Part shown: one piece after another, positions 9,641-19,074 of the stretch
Layout: every line of letters starts with the position of its first letter
How positions within the stretch are numbered: the stretch's first letter is position 1
From: Pseudomonas sp. HMWF032
Lineage (GTDB): Bacteria > Pseudomonadota > Gammaproteobacteria > Pseudomonadales > Pseudomonadaceae
Assembly (NCBI RefSeq): GCF_003060885.1
Contig: NZ_QAIG01000001.1
Coordinates: forward strand, 73,694-137,693
DNA: 64,000 bases
Direction: 5' to 3'
The notes under the pieces: model-generated
Told to the model about the DNA's origin: nothing
The model's input: the letters and a program-made list of their open reading frames with translations, nothing else
Database searches by the model: none
Position numbers and translations under genes: made by a program

Positions 9641-11305
9641 TCACTCGTGCCAGAGCACCGTTTCACTGCGTTCGGTCCATTCGCCGAAGCGTTCGCTGTA
9701 GGTGCCTTCCACCACCGCGCGCTTGATCTTCAGGGTCGGGGTGAGGAAGCCGTTATCCACCGCCCAGACTTCTTTGACCAACACCAAGCGTTGCAGACGC
9801 TCATGCTTGTCGAGGCTCTGATTGACCTCTTCCAGCAGTTTTTTCAGGCTGTTCTCCAACTCGCCACGGCCACTGGCGGCCTCGCTGCGGCCGACATCGG
9901 AGAGCACACAGAGCGCCATCGGCTGTGGCATACCATCGCCGACCACACAGACCTGCTCAATGCGCGAGTGCTCACCAAGCAGGTTCTCGATCGGTGCCGG
10001 GGCGACGTATTTGCCCTTGCTGGTTTTGAAGATTTCCTTGATTCGCCCGGTCAGGCGCAGGTTGCCTTCACCGTCCTGCTCACCCTTGTCACCGGTACGC
10101 AGGAAGCCGTCGTGGGTGATGGTTTCTGCGGTTTTCTCCGGGTCCTTGTAGTAGCCCTGCATGGTCGCGCCGCTGCGCACCTGCACCTCACCATCCTCGG
10201 CGATGCGCACCTCAACGCCAGGGCTGTTCTGACCGATCCAGCCTTGTTTGAATTTGCCCGGCCGGCAGACATGGGAGTAACCACAGTTCTCGGTCATGCC
10301 GTAGACCTCAAGCACATCCAGGCCCAGGCGTTTGTACCAGTTGAGCAGCGCCTCAGGCACCGGCGCGGCGCCAGACAGAGCGTAGCGCACGGCGTCCAGG
10401 CCGAGGCCGACCAGCACCTTCTTGCCGACGATGCGACCGATGATCGGCAGTTTGAGCAGGAAATCCAGTTTCTCCGCCGGCATCTTGCTGTAGACGCCCA
10501 TCTGGAACTTGGTCCAGATACGCGGCACGCCGAACATCACGGTTGGCCGCGCGCGTTTGAGGTCTTCGAGGAAGGTGTCCAGACTTTCGGCGAAGAAGAT
10601 CGTCTGCCCGGCGTAGATCGAAGCCAACTCGACAAACATGCGCTCGGCCACGTGGCACAACGGCAGGTAGGACAGCACCCGGTCATTTTCGCCGACGCCA
10701 AACAACTCGGTGGCGCGGCTGGCGGCAAAGCCAAAGTTGCTGAAGTGATGCATCACGCCTTTCGGCGTGCCGGTGGTGCCGGAGGTGTAGATAATGGTGG
10801 CCAGCTGATCGGCGGCCGGTTTGGGGTTGTCCTGAATCGGCGTACAGGCCTGCAAATCATCCCAGGTAAAGCTGAACTCACCCTGCGGACGCAGCGGCAG
10901 GCCAATGGTCGGCACGCCCTCAGGCACACCCGCCAACATGGCTGGCCAATCGTCCAACTTGCCAACGAACACCAATGCTGCCTCGGAATGGCGCAGCACC
11001 TGACCGACCGAATCGGCCGTGAGGTTAGGGTACAGCGGCACGGAGACGTGTCCGGCCATCCAGATCGCCAGATCGGTGACGATCCAGTGCGCGCAGTTCT
11101 TGGAAATGATCGCAATGCGGCTGCCCTGCGGCAATTCGCGGCTGCGCAGCCAGTTGGCCGCACGGCGCGCCTGCTCGCCGACGTCGGCCCAGCTCAGTTC
11201 CTGCAGCTGGCCGCCCGGCAGCGGCTGCACCATGTAGCGTTTATTCGGGTGCCGAGCCTCACGCTCATAAAACACCTCAAGCGGCAAACGGATAGCATCA
11301 GCCAC
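9641..11305 (-). CDS. Long-chain acyl-CoA synthetase (AMP-binding enzyme)
   Basis: This 554-residue ANL-superfamily enzyme activates a carboxylic acid to its CoA thioester via an acyl-adenylate. Visible motifs are the P-loop YTSGTTGTPKGV, the adenylate-binding YGMTENCGY, the hinge-region RTGDKGEQDGEGNLRLTGR and a C-terminal lysine-containing TPTLKIKR. The large central insert and LxLCHVAERM-like segment resemble long-chain fatty acid or bubblegum-type synthetases. GTG at 11305 is preferred because GGAGGA lies six bases upstream; the longer ATG frame lacks such a site. A perfect 18-bp palindrome lies 34 bp upstream (11339-11356). A thioesterase gene follows. Confidence 0.9.
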   Translation of the reverse strand: MADAIRLPLEVFYEREARHPNKRYMVQPLPGGQLQELSWADVGEQARRAANWLRSRELPQGSRIAIISKNCAHWIVTDLAIWMAGHVSVPLYPNLTADSVGQVLRHSEAALVFVGKLDDWPAMLAGVPEGVPTIGLPLRPQGEFSFTWDDLQACTPIQDNPKPAADQLATIIYTSGTTGTPKGVMHHFSNFGFAASRATELFGVGENDRVLSYLPLCHVAERMFVELASIYAGQTIFFAESLDTFLEDLKRARPTVMFGVPRIWTKFQMGVYSKMPAEKLDFLLKLPIIGRIVGKKVLVGLGLDAVRYALSGAAPVPEALLNWYKRLGLDVLEVYGMTENCGYSHVCRPGKFKQGWIGQNSPGVEVRIAEDGEVQVRSGATMQGYYKDPEKTAETITHDGFLRTGDKGEQDGEGNLRLTGRIKEIFKTSKGKYVAPAPIENLLGEHSRIEQVCVVGDGMPQPMALCVLSDVGRSEAASGRGELENSLKKLLEEVNQSLDKHERLQRLVLVKEVWAVDNGFLTPTLKIKRAVVEGTYSERFGEWTERSETVLWHE

Positions 11306-11338
11306 AGGGCTTCCTCCTTTGTTGTTTTTGTGGAGCCA

Positions 11339-11356
11339 ACCAAGCAATTGCTTGGT
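11339..11356. promoter_or_regulatory. Palindromic operator ACCAAGC-AATT-GCTTGGT upstream of the acyl-CoA synthetase
   Basis: A perfect 18-bp palindrome sits 34 bp upstream of the GTG start of the acyl-CoA synthetase, a normal place for a repressor site. Identical 7-bp arms with the same 4-bp spacing occur upstream of the acyl-CoA dehydrogenase at 58040-58057. The length and symmetry suit a TetR-family regulator of fatty-acid or acyl-CoA metabolism; the protein is not identified. Confidence 0.65.
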
Positions 11357-11419
11357 CGGACTATTCCACGCACAAAGGCGGCCCGCAAGAGGAGAAATGT
11401 TTCGGTGTGTAGTGCGCTG

Positions 11420-11884
11420 TCAGCGATATGCCGGGTGCTTGTGGAGCGACAATTTCATTAATCCGGCCAGCAGTTCATCGCCTTCCAGCAACGCCAGGCT
11501 GGCGGTGTTCATTGGCAACGGTTGCTGGCGGTGGCCGTGGATCAACAGCCCTGCCAGGCTCCCCACCAGCGGTTGATGGGTCACCAGCAGCAGCTCATCG
11601 AGGACAACGCCACCCAACTCACGCAGAGCTTGGCGCAGATCGCTTTCCGGCGTCAGCCAGGGCACGGTTGCCCGTAGTCCGCTGAAACCCAGCGCCTCAC
11701 AAAACAAATCGGCGGTCTGCTGGGCTCGTACATAGGGGCTCACCAATACCGCCTGCAGCGGCTGTCCCAGCATGTAATTGGCAGCCTCACGCACCTGCTG
11801 CCGACCATAGGCCGTCAAATTGCGTTCGGCATCGCTGCGGGCCTGCGGCTCAGCCTCACCATGCCGTAACAACCAAAGCTTCAC
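11420..11884 (-). CDS. sixA: SixA, phosphohistidine phosphatase
   Basis: This is a 154-residue histidine phosphatase of the phosphoglycerate-mutase-like superfamily. The N-terminal RHG motif (Arg7-His8-Gly9 in KLWLLRHGEAEP) carries the phospho-accepting histidine, and the second catalytic histidine is in LLVTHQPLVG. SixA acts on phosphohistidine of HPt-type or PTS proteins. The start is GTG at 11884, with GGAGG eight bases upstream; the longer open frame has no such signal. The gpsA-DUF4389-sixA order is typical of Pseudomonas and suggests one transcript. Confidence 0.9.
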   Translation of the reverse strand: MKLWLLRHGEAEPQARSDAERNLTAYGRQQVREAANYMLGQPLQAVLVSPYVRAQQTADLFCEALGFSGLRATVPWLTPESDLRQALRELGGVVLDELLLVTHQPLVGSLAGLLIHGHRQQPLPMNTASLALLEGDELLAGLMKLSLHKHPAYR

Positions 11885-11909
11885 CGCACGCGCCTCCCTG
11901 CACAACAGC

Positions 11910-12257
11910 TCATAGTTTCGGTTCTTCGTCACGTGCCGGATGGGGCGCGGGGGCAATGCTGTGCGGGATTTCACCCCGTGGTGCTTGCGCGGTTGGCCAA
12001 TCAGCGAACGGCCAGGGTTTATCGTCCGTATTGAAGGTGCCGAAGCGGCCAATCTGCGCCAGGTACTGGCTCAGGCTGTCACCAAAGCCCAGCAGGCCGG
12101 CATTCGGTGCACCGTAGAACAGGCGATATCCCAGTTGCAGCAGCACCACGGCCCCCAGGAGGATTTCCGCCAGTTGCCAAACGATGACGAAAATCACCAT
12201 CCAGAGAATGCGCAACAGTATCGATTCACGCTCAATATCCTGATTACTTTCACTCAT
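11910..12257 (-). CDS. DUF4389 family membrane protein
   Basis: This 115-residue protein starts MSESNQDIERESILLRILWM, contains a long hydrophobic stretch (VIFVIVWQLAEILLGAVVLL) and ends in a proline-rich soluble tail. The pattern fits DUF4389, a small Pseudomonas membrane family sometimes mislabelled lipase; there is no lipase motif here. GGAG six bases before the ATG at 12257 supports this start over the ATG two codons upstream. It lies between gpsA and sixA with short gaps, so it is probably co-transcribed. Function unknown. Confidence 0.82.
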   Translation of the reverse strand: MSESNQDIERESILLRILWMVIFVIVWQLAEILLGAVVLLQLGYRLFYGAPNAGLLGFGDSLSQYLAQIGRFGTFNTDDKPWPFADWPTAQAPRGEIPHSIAPAPHPARDEEPKL

Positions 12258-12289
12258 GCTCATCTCCTTAAGGGTCGTAACGTTAAAAC

Positions 12290-13312
12290 TCAAAAACCGC
12301 TGATGGGGATAAAGTCGACGTCGGTCTTCGGCTCACCGCGCATCAGAGCGCCGATCACCTGATCCAACGTGCGCCCCTCGAACAGAATGGCATGAAGGCC
12401 AGCCACTAACGGCATGTACACCTGCAACTCCTCGGCTTTGGACTTCAGCACCTTGATGGTGTTCACCCCTTCCGCCACTTCACCCAGACGCGCTACGGCC
12501 TCCTCCAGACTCAATCCCTCCCCCAGGGCAAAACCAACCTGGTAGTTGCGGCTTTTGGCCGACGAGCAGGTGACGATCAAGTCCCCAACCCCCGCAAGCC
12601 CGAGGAAGGTCATGGGGTTGGCGCCCAGCTTGACCGCAAAACGGGTCATTTCCGCAAGTGCGCGGGTAATCAGCATGCTCTTGGTGTTTTCGCCCATGCC
12701 CATGGCCGCCGCCATACCGGCGATGATCGCGTAGACGTTCTTCAGCGCCCCGCCCAGTTCGACGCCAAAGCGGTCGCCACTGGCATATACGCGAAACGTG
12801 CGACCGTGTAACGCGGCCTGCACCTGCCGACAGAGGTCTTCGTCCTCACTGGCAATCACCGAGGCCGTCAAGGCATGCTCAGCCACCTCGCGCGCCAGAT
12901 TCGGCCCAGACAGCACGCCAATGCGCGCCTGCGGAGCAATGTCCTCGAGAATCTGGCTCATCAGCAGAAAGCTCTGCGCCTCGATGCCCTTGGTGGTGCT
13001 CACCAGCAACTTGCCGCTAAGCAGCTCGGCCGCTGGCTGCAAGGCCTGGCGCAAGGCACTGGAGGGCAAGGCCACGAAAATAAGCTGACAGGCATTCAAG
13101 GTCGCGCTCAAGTCAGTTACCGGCTCAACACTCGGGTGAATCTTGATGCCTTTCAGGTAACGGGGGTTCTCCCGGGTCAGCCGAATCGCCTGAGCCTGTT
13201 GCGGGTCACGCATCCAGTGCAGAACCTGTTGACCATTCTCGGCCAGCAAATTGGCAATCGCTGTGCCGAAGCTACCGCCGCCAAGCACAGCAATGGGGTG
13301 CTGATCAGTCAT
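12290..13312 (-). CDS. gpsA: GpsA, NAD(P)H-dependent glycerol-3-phosphate dehydrogenase
   Basis: This 340-residue cytosolic enzyme reduces dihydroxyacetone phosphate to sn-glycerol-3-phosphate, the backbone for phospholipid synthesis. The N-terminal Rossmann motif is [16 protein letters not shown] (glycines 11-16); VSTTKGIE and [13 protein letters not shown] carry substrate-binding and catalytic lysines, and the C-terminal domain has [17 protein letters not shown] at 13312 is the family start; the open frame extends 33 codons further without support. Downstream are DUF4389 and sixA; the hybrid sensor kinase is divergent across a 250-bp gap. Confidence 0.96.
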   Translation of the reverse strand: MTDQHPIAVLGGGSFGTAIANLLAENGQQVLHWMRDPQQAQAIRLTRENPRYLKGIKIHPSVEPVTDLSATLNACQLIFVALPSSALRQALQPAAELLSGKLLVSTTKGIEAQSFLLMSQILEDIAPQARIGVLSGPNLAREVAEHALTASVIASEDEDLCRQVQAALHGRTFRVYASGDRFGVELGGALKNVYAIIAGMAAAMGMGENTKSMLITRALAEMTRFAVKLGANPMTFLGLAGVGDLIVTCSSAKSRNYQVGFALGEGLSLEEAVARLGEVAEGVNTIKVLKSKAEELQVYMPLVAGLHAILFEGRTLDQVIGALMRGEPKTDVDFIPISGF

Positions 13313-13562
13313 AACGCATCCGTGGTAAACCATTAAAAGTGGCGAATTTCTCGCATTATACGGCGACACCTGTATGCAGCCAGCTTTTAGCAGTTTGCCT
13401 GGTACTGGCAAAGCCAGGCCGCTCGGTTAACATGCAACCTTTAAAACGCAAACAAGGTTGTGGCGTGATCTATTGCACCCAAGCCCGGCTTCTCCCCGAG
13501 ACCTCACACAATCGGCCGGTTCGCCAGTTTTCGCAACGCCTGCGTAATAGCGGAGGAGCCCG

Positions 13563-15485
13563 ATGATTCTGCGCCGCGGCTGGAATATCCATACCCGCAC
13601 GCAGCTGATAAGTGTCGGGCCCGCCTTGCTGCTGACCCTTCTGCTGACCGGCTTTTTTACCTTCGCCCGCTTGCAGGACCTGCGTCAGGAACTTAACCAC
13701 TACGGCCAGTTAATTGCCAACCAACTAGCTCCGGCAAGTACCTACGGGGTGATTTCCGGCAACTTCGGCGTGCTCGATGCCTTGTTACAGGCGACGCTGG
13801 AAACTCCACATGTGCGCTTTCTCGAAGTACGCGACCGCACGGGCAAGATTCTCGTGTATGTCGAGCAGACGCCCGGCAGTGGCCATGCCAGTAGCCAGGT
13901 TGAAATTTTCCAGGCGCCGATACAGCGTCCCAGTCTTGCCATAGGTAACCCTGCCGCAGCAGCTAGTGCGGATGCCTACCTGGGCTATGTTGTCGTCGGC
14001 ATGTCCAATGACGCGTTCAACACCCGCCAACAGGAAATCCTGTTCAAGGCCACCCTGCTCGCTCTGTTCGCCCTGGCCCTGACCTTTATTCTCGCCCGCC
14101 GCCTGGCTCGCCACCTGTCGCAGCCGCTTAGCGCCATGGGTGAAGCCGTCAGTGCGATTCAGGCCGGTAACTACCAGACCACCCTGCCCGAAGTCGGTGA
14201 AGGGGAATTGCAGGCGCTCGCGCGGCATATCAACAACCTCGCACACGGCCTGGCCAGCGCCAGTGAAGAACAACAACGGGCCATGGCCCTGCTGATTCAG
14301 GCGCGCGAACAGTCGGAGCTGGCCAACCGCGCCAAATCTGACTTCCTGGCGATGATGAGCCACGAGTTGCGCACGCCGATGAATGGCGTACTGGGCATGC
14401 TGCAATTGCTGGAAACCACCGAGATGACCCAGGAGCAGGCGGAATACGCCGCCCTGGCTACCGAGTCCACCGAGCACCTGCTGAAAGTCATCAACGATAT
14501 TCTCGACTTCTCGCGCATCGAACGCGGCGCGCTGGAACTGGAGCGCATCCCATTCAGCCTGCTGGATCTTTTGCATAATTCGATCCAGGTGTTCCAGCAC
14601 AGCGCTCAGCAGCGCGGCCTGCAACTGCAACTGGAACTGCAGAGCGGTGTGGAACACCTCCAGGTGCAGGGCGACCCAACGCGGATTCGGCAGATTCTGG
14701 TCAACCTGATCGGTAATGCCCTGAAATTCACCGAAAGCGGCAGCATTCGCGTGCATGCCAGCTGGCAGGCGCTGGATAACCAGGTGCTGTGGTTCAGCTG
14801 CGCCGTGCACGACAGCGGCATTGGCATCTCACCTAAGCGCCTGGAGCACATGTTCGATGCTTTCCAGCAGGCCGACACTTCTATTTCAAGACGTTACGGC
14901 GGCACCGGGCTGGGTTTGCCCATCGCTCGCACGCTGGCTGAGCGTATGGGCGGCACTTTGCGCGCGGTCAGCGAAGAAGGTCAGGGTTCGGTATTCACCC
15001 TGGAAATCCCCCTGCCGTTTTCCCAGCAGGCCGCCGAGGTGGCCCATGACCACCGGCCTCCAGGCCAGAGTGGCCAGGGTCAGCCGGTACTGCTGGTTGA
15101 AGACAACCCGGTCAACCAGACCGTGATCGAGGCCATGCTACGCAGCCTGGGCTACCAAGTCAGCCTGGTCGGCGATGGCGCTCAGGCTGTGCACCAGGTC
15201 ACCCAGCAGAATTACGCGGCGATTCTAATGGACTGCCGCCTGCCGATCATGGATGGCTACGAAGCCACCCGGCAGATCCGCCGCCTGGCAGATTGCGCTG
15301 AACTGCCGATCATCGCCCTCACCGCCAATGCCCTGCAGGGCGACCGCGAGGCCTGCCTGCAGGCGGGGATGAACGATTACCTGGCAAAGCCGTTCAAACG
15401 TGCCGATTTGCAGCAAATACTGCAGCGTTGGCTACCCCCTCGACCTTCGACGGGTAGTCAAGAAGGCCCAACTGCTGCAGGCTAG
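13563..15485 (+). CDS. Hybrid sensor histidine kinase (PA1611-like)
   Basis: This 640-residue inner-membrane hybrid kinase has two membrane helices (about residues 15-36 and 155-175) enclosing a periplasmic sensor, a HAMP-like linker ([20 protein letters not shown]), a HisKA domain with phospho-acceptor His267 in [12 protein letters not shown], an HATPase domain ([26 protein letters not shown]) and a C-terminal receiver with Asp557 in [10 protein letters not shown]. There is no HPt domain, so phosphate must pass to a separate HPt protein. The position next to fabA matches P. aeruginosa PA1611, which acts with RetS and the HptB branch controlling RsmY/Z; orthology is inferred. GGAGGA precedes the ATG. 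The stop codon lies in a repeat copy. Confidence 0.9.
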   Translation: MILRRGWNIHTRTQLISVGPALLLTLLLTGFFTFARLQDLRQELNHYGQLIANQLAPASTYGVISGNFGVLDALLQATLETPHVRFLEVRDRTGKILVYVEQTPGSGHASSQVEIFQAPIQRPSLAIGNPAAAASADAYLGYVVVGMSNDAFNTRQQEILFKATLLALFALALTFILARRLARHLSQPLSAMGEAVSAIQAGNYQTTLPEVGEGELQALARHINNLAHGLASASEEQQRAMALLIQAREQSELANRAKSDFLAMMSHELRTPMNGVLGMLQLLETTEMTQEQAEYAALATESTEHLLKVINDILDFSRIERGALELERIPFSLLDLLHNSIQVFQHSAQQRGLQLQLELQSGVEHLQVQGDPTRIRQILVNLIGNALKFTESGSIRVHASWQALDNQVLWFSCAVHDSGIGISPKRLEHMFDAFQQADTSISRRYGGTGLGLPIARTLAERMGGTLRAVSEEGQGSVFTLEIPLPFSQQAAEVAHDHRPPGQSGQGQPVLLVEDNPVNQTVIEAMLRSLGYQVSLVGDGAQAVHQVTQQNYAAILMDCRLPIMDGYEATRQIRRLADCAELPIIALTANALQGDREACLQAGMNDYLAKPFKRADLQQILQRWLPPRPSTGSQEGPTAAG

Positions 15486-15580
15486 AGCCAGGCATTCAGA
15501 ACAGCCGCGTAAAAGCGGAGTACAACTGTACTCACAAGGCTGTGACTTTCACCACAACGCAACAGTCTATGACTAGGCTG
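15481..15580 (+). repeat. Diverged copy of the dispersed MITE-like repeat, upstream of fabA
   Basis: GCTAGAGCCA at the start, AAGCGGAGT in the middle, a TAC-N-GTAC centre and AACGCAACAG further on follow the same order and roughly the same spacing as in the element at 27123-27253 (GCTAGAGCCA, AAGCGGAGT, GTAC-TTTT-GTAC, AACGCAGCAG). The first bases include the TAG stop of the sensor kinase. The right half is more diverged, so the end is approximate. Confidence 0.5.
15518..15533. promoter_or_regulatory. FabR/DesT-type palindrome upstream of fabA
   Basis: GAGTACAACTGTACTC has perfect 7-bp arms around a 2-bp centre, 125 bp upstream of the fabA start. The TACA-NN-TGT core is what I recall of E. 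coli FabR sites upstream of fabA and fabB; Pseudomonas uses the related regulator DesT for fabAB. The same core appears at 50691-50706 beside a FabR-like regulator. Function is inferred. Confidence 0.55.
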
Positions 15581-15658
15581 TTGGCAGGCGCAGAGGCTGC
15601 GTCGCCAGCCAGGACGATTCGCCCAGCCTTGGCGCATGGGACATATTGAGGAGCTCGC

Positions 15659-16174
15659 ATGACCAAACAAAACGCCTTCACCCGGGAAGAACTGCTCGCC
15701 TGCGGTCGCGGCGAACTATTCGGCCCAGGTAATGCGCAACTGCCCGCGCCGAACATGCTGATGATCGATCGCATCACCCACATCAGCGACACCGGCGGCA
15801 AGTACGGCAAGGGCGAAATAGTCGCCGAGCTCGATATCACTCCTGACCTGTGGTTCTTCGCCTGCCATTTCGAAGGCGATCCGGTGATGCCAGGCTGCCT
15901 GGGCCTGGATGCCATGTGGCAGCTGGTCGGTTTCCACCTCGGCTGGCAGGGCAACCCCGGCCGTGGCCGCGCCCTCGGTTCGGGCGAAGTGAAGTTCTTC
16001 GGCCAGGTCCTGCCGACTGCCAAGAAAGTCACTTACAACATCCAGATCAAGCGCACCATCGCCCGTTCCCTGGTACTGGCCATTGCCGATGGCACCGTCA
16101 GTGTCGATGGCCGCGAAATTTACAGTGCCGAAGGCCTGCGTGTTGGCCTGTTCACCTCTACCGACAGTTTCTAA
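15659..16174 (+). CDS. fabA: FabA, beta-hydroxydecanoyl-ACP dehydratase/isomerase
   Basis: This 171-residue cytosolic enzyme dehydrates 3-hydroxydecanoyl-ACP and isomerises trans-2- to cis-3-decenoyl-ACP, the branch point for unsaturated fatty acids. The active site is plain: His70 in [14 protein letters not shown] and Asp84 in CLGLDAMW, exactly the family positions. The length equals the family norm. GAGGAG precedes the ATG. fabB starts 12 bp downstream, forming the classic fabAB operon, and a palindromic operator candidate lies upstream at 15518-15533. Confidence 0.98.
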   Translation: MTKQNAFTREELLACGRGELFGPGNAQLPAPNMLMIDRITHISDTGGKYGKGEIVAELDITPDLWFFACHFEGDPVMPGCLGLDAMWQLVGFHLGWQGNPGRGRALGSGEVKFFGQVLPTAKKVTYNIQIKRTIARSLVLAIADGTVSVDGREIYSAEGLRVGLFTSTDSF

Positions 16175-16186
16175 AGGATTCTCTAC

Positions 16187-17407
16187 ATGCGTCGCGTCGT
16201 GATTACCGGCCTGGGTATCGTTTCCTGCCTGGGCAATGACAAAGAAACCGTCTCAGCCAACCTGCGCGCTGGCCGTCCGGGTATCCGTTTCAACCCGCAA
16301 TATGCTGAGATGGGCCTGCGCAGCCAGGTATCCGGCTCAATCGACCTGAATCTGGAAGAGCTGATCGACCGCAAGGTCTATCGCTTTATGGGTGATGCTG
16401 CGGCATTTGCCTACCTGTCGATGGAACAGGCGATTAAGGATGCGGGGCTCAGCGCGGAAGAGATCTCCAGCCCGCGCATCGGCCTGATTGCAGGCAGCGG
16501 CGGTGCTTCCACCTTCAACCAGATGGAAGCAATGGACATCCTGCGCGAGAAAGGCGTCAAGCGCGTAGGCCCGTACCGCGTGCCGCGTACCATGGGCAGC
16601 ACTGTATCCGCCTGCCTGGCCACGCCGTTTAAGATCAAAGGCGTTAACTATTCAATCTCTTCGGCCTGCGCCACCAGTGCACATTGCATCGGTAATGCCG
16701 TCGAGCAGATTCAACTCGGCAAGCAAGACATCGTCTTTGCCGGAGGCGGTGAGGAAGAACATTGGAGCCAGAGCTTCCTGTTCGACGCCATGGGTGCCCT
16801 CTCCACCCAGTACAACGAAACCCCGGAGAAAGCCTCGCGTGCCTACGACGCCAAACGTGACGGCTTCGTGATCGCCGGCGGCGGTGGCATGGTGGTGGTT
16901 GAAGAACTCGAGCACGCCCTCAAGCGTGGCGCGAAAATCTACGCCGAAATTGTCGGCTATGGTGCCACCTCCGACGGCTACGACATGGTCGCACCGAGCG
17001 GTGAAGGTGCGGTGCGCTGCATGCAGCAGGCCTTGGCCACCGTCGATACACCTATCGACTACCTCAACACCCACGGCACCTCGACACCCGTCGGCGACGT
17101 GGCCGAAAGCCGCGCAGTACGTGAAGTGTTCGGTGACAAGGCACCGGCGATCAGCTCGACCAAGAGCCTGTCTGGCCACTCGCTGGGTGCTGCAGGCGTA
17201 CAGGAAGCCATCTACTGCATGCTGATGATGGAAGGCAACTTCATTGCCGGATCAGTCAACATTGATGAAATAGACCCAGAAATTGCCGATCTGCCGATTC
17301 AACGTACAACCGTTGAGAACGCCAAGATCGACACCGTGATGAGCAACAGCTTCGGCTTCGGTGGCACCAACGCCACCCTGGTGCTCAAGCGCTGGGCAGG
17401 CAAGTAA
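16187..17407 (+). CDS. fabB: FabB, beta-ketoacyl-ACP synthase I
   Basis: This 406-residue condensing enzyme elongates cis-3-decenoyl-ACP and other acyl-ACPs with malonyl-ACP. The Cys-His-His triad is visible: Cys161 in SSACATSA, His296 in [11 protein letters not shown] and His331 in [10 protein letters not shown], with Lys326 nearby; the [11 protein letters not shown]-terminal motif is intact. It forms an operon with fabA (12-bp gap). A bidirectional terminator 20 bp past the stop ends the operon. Confidence 0.98.
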   Translation: MRRVVITGLGIVSCLGNDKETVSANLRAGRPGIRFNPQYAEMGLRSQVSGSIDLNLEELIDRKVYRFMGDAAAFAYLSMEQAIKDAGLSAEEISSPRIGLIAGSGGASTFNQMEAMDILREKGVKRVGPYRVPRTMGSTVSACLATPFKIKGVNYSISSACATSAHCIGNAVEQIQLGKQDIVFAGGGEEEHWSQSFLFDAMGALSTQYNETPEKASRAYDAKRDGFVIAGGGGMVVVEELEHALKRGAKIYAEIVGYGATSDGYDMVAPSGEGAVRCMQQALATVDTPIDYLNTHGTSTPVGDVAESRAVREVFGDKAPAISSTKSLSGHSLGAAGVQEAIYCMLMMEGNFIAGSVNIDEIDPEIADLPIQRTTVENAKIDTVMSNSFGFGGTNATLVLKRWAGK

Positions 17408-17426
17408 CCCCCTGTTCTTGCTGCAC

Positions 17427-17460
17427 AAGAAAGGCCACCGTGACGGTGGCCTTTCTTATT
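17427..17460. terminator. Bidirectional terminator between fabB and the convergent gene
   Basis: GGCCACCGT/ACGGTGGCC stem flanked by AAGAAA on the left and TTTCTTATT on the right works in both directions for fabB (plus) and the gene ending at 17470 (minus). Confidence 0.88.
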
Positions 17461-17469
17461 GCGGAGAGT

Positions 17470-18117
17470 TTATTGCCAGTCTTTCAGCGCCTGCTTGGCC
17501 GCCGGATTCATCGGTTCAGCCAGCAGGCCGGCAGGCGTCAGGTTGATACTGAAAACGGCTTCGTCGGCCAGAGGCAGATAGTTCACCCGACGCGCCTGTG
17601 GGTCGAAAATGAACAGATCATGCGAACCCAGCCGCAACCAGCGCCACAGGTCAATACCATAGGGGCTGCGCGCCAGTTCGACACGGGTATGCTGTGCCAG
17701 GCTCTGCTGCTCAATGGAAAGAAAACGCCCGGAGAGCTTTTCCAGCCGAAAGCCCGGCTGTAGACCAATCAACGCAGCCAACCCCTTCCACTGGAGAAGG
17801 CGTGCATCCAGCTGCCAAAGATCGCCCTCCATCGTCAGCGTACGCTCCTGGGCGCCCTCCAGCACACTCACACGGTACAGCGGGCCATCGGCCTTGAAGC
17901 TCAGGGTCGCCAGTGGCTTGCCTGCGGCAACCGGTGCGTAGCTGTACAAGTCATAGGCAAGCACAGCAATCAACGCCGTCAGCGCGACAAAGGCCAGGCC
18001 GCAAGTACCGCGCAACCAACCCAAAAACCACTGCCGACTGAACAAAATGCGTGCGGCCACAAATGCCGCCAGTAGCGCCAACAATGCCATTGCCCAAGCC
18101 AGTCCGCCGTATTGCAT
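17470..18117 (-). CDS. Two-helix membrane protein of unknown function
   Basis: The product has 215 residues. Two N-terminal membrane helices (WAMALLALLAAFVAARILF and GTCGLAFVALTALIAVLAYD) are followed by a roughly 150-residue soluble domain, rich in beta strands by appearance, with YRVSVLEGAQERTLTMEGDL and a C-terminal NPAAKQALKDWQ. Orthologues in Pseudomonas are next to fabB and carry names such as cation/multidrug efflux pump, which nothing here supports: it has too few helices and no transporter motif. It is convergent with fabB and probably monocistronic. I do not assign a function. Confidence 0.75.
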   Translation of the reverse strand: MQYGGLAWAMALLALLAAFVAARILFSRQWFLGWLRGTCGLAFVALTALIAVLAYDLYSYAPVAAGKPLATLSFKADGPLYRVSVLEGAQERTLTMEGDLWQLDARLLQWKGLAALIGLQPGFRLEKLSGRFLSIEQQSLAQHTRVELARSPYGIDLWRWLRLGSHDLFIFDPQARRVNYLPLADEAVFSINLTPAGLLAEPMNPAAKQALKDWQ

Positions 18118-18218
18118 CGCCTTGCATTCCTTATGCGGTGAATTGACGGCATTATGCGCAGCTACCTGACTGGCGAACAGACGAAGTCACGCACAATTAG
18201 ACACAGCGCGTATTTTGC

Positions 18219-18251
18219 CGGCTTATCTGGCAAGCTGCCGGTGATAAGCCG
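18219..18251 (+). other. Hairpin in the leader of the TSUP permease gene
   Basis: Nine-base arms CGGCTTATC (18219-18227) and GATAAGCCG (18243-18251) enclose a 15-base loop, 37 bp upstream of the permease start. There is no U-run, so it is not an obvious terminator. It may be a leader structure or an operator; nothing further can be said. Confidence 0.35.
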
Positions 18252-18288
18252 ACGCTACACGCGATCAAACCTCTTCCGGTAATTGCTC

Positions 18289-19074
18289 ATGGCTTTCCCG
18301 TTTGATTTCGGCATGGAATTGTCGACCCTGGCGATTCTGGCTCTGGTGGCCTTTACGGCTGGTTTTATCGATGCAATCGCCGGAGGGGGCGGCCTGTTGA
18401 CCATTCCCGCCCTGCTCACCGCTGGTCTGCCGCCCCACCTGGCCTTGGGCACCAACAAACTCTGCGCCACCTTTGGCTCTGCGATGGCCAGCTACACCTT
18501 TTACCGACGCAAACTGTTCAACCCTAGCCAATGGCGTAACGCTCTGACCGCCACAGCCATGGGCGCCCTGATGGGCGCGATACTGGCGCACTGGCTGCCA
18601 TCGGACTGGCTCAACCAGTTCTTGCCCGTGGTGGTGTTCGCCTGCGGTCTGTACCTGCTGTTTAGCAAACCGCCCACCGCACCGCTGACAACCGATGCCG
18701 CGATTGCCAAGGGGCGTCAGTGGCCGCAGGGTCTGACGCTGGGTTTCTATGATGGTGTAGTTGGCCCCGGCACCGGCGCGTTCTGGACAGTCAGCAGCCT
18801 GCTGCTGTATCCGCTCGATCTGGTGAGGGCCAGTGGCGTGGCACGTAGCATGAACTTCATCAGTAACGCCTGCGCCCTGAGCATCTTCATCATCAGCGGC
18901 AAGGTCGCCTGGCTGCTGGGCATCAGCATGGGCCTGGCATTGATGGCCGGGGCGTTTCTTGGCGCACGGACAGCGATCAAAGGCGGCTCAAAGTTTATCC
19001 GCCCGGTATTCATCATGATGGTGCTGGCGTTGACGGCTCGCTTAGCCTGGCAGCACTGGTTCGGGCAGGCCTAG
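18289..19074 (+). CDS. TSUP (TauE/SafE) family membrane permease
   Basis: The 261-residue, highly hydrophobic inner-membrane protein of the sulfite-exporter TauE/SafE family begins [20 protein letters not shown] and carries the family signature [22 protein letters not shown] followed by [13 protein letters not shown]; the repeat appears again as [18 protein letters not shown]. Seven or eight helices are expected. Relatives export sulfite, sulfoacetate or other organic anions; YfcA is the nearest well-known relative. ATG at 18289 is chosen over a TTG two codons earlier. Its last 33 bp overlap the convergent nudC gene. Confidence 0.88.
   Translation: MAFPFDFGMELSTLAILALVAFTAGFIDAIAGGGGLLTIPALLTAGLPPHLALGTNKLCATFGSAMASYTFYRRKLFNPSQWRNALTATAMGALMGAILAHWLPSDWLNQFLPVVVFACGLYLLFSKPPTAPLTTDAAIAKGRQWPQGLTLGFYDGVVGPGTGAFWTVSSLLLYPLDLVRASGVARSMNFISNACALSIFIISGKVAWLLGISMGLALMAGAFLGARTAIKGGSKFIRPVFIMMVLALTARLAWQHWFGQA

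Noticed and set aside
9410..11461. A 683-codon open frame on the plus strand
   Set aside because: It is antisense to the well-supported acyl-CoA synthetase gene and has a His/Gln/Arg-rich composition typical of the reverse strand of GC-rich genes, with no domain.
13785..14810. A 341-codon minus-strand open frame
   Set aside because: It is antisense to the hybrid sensor kinase, which has full HisKA, ATPase and receiver motifs.
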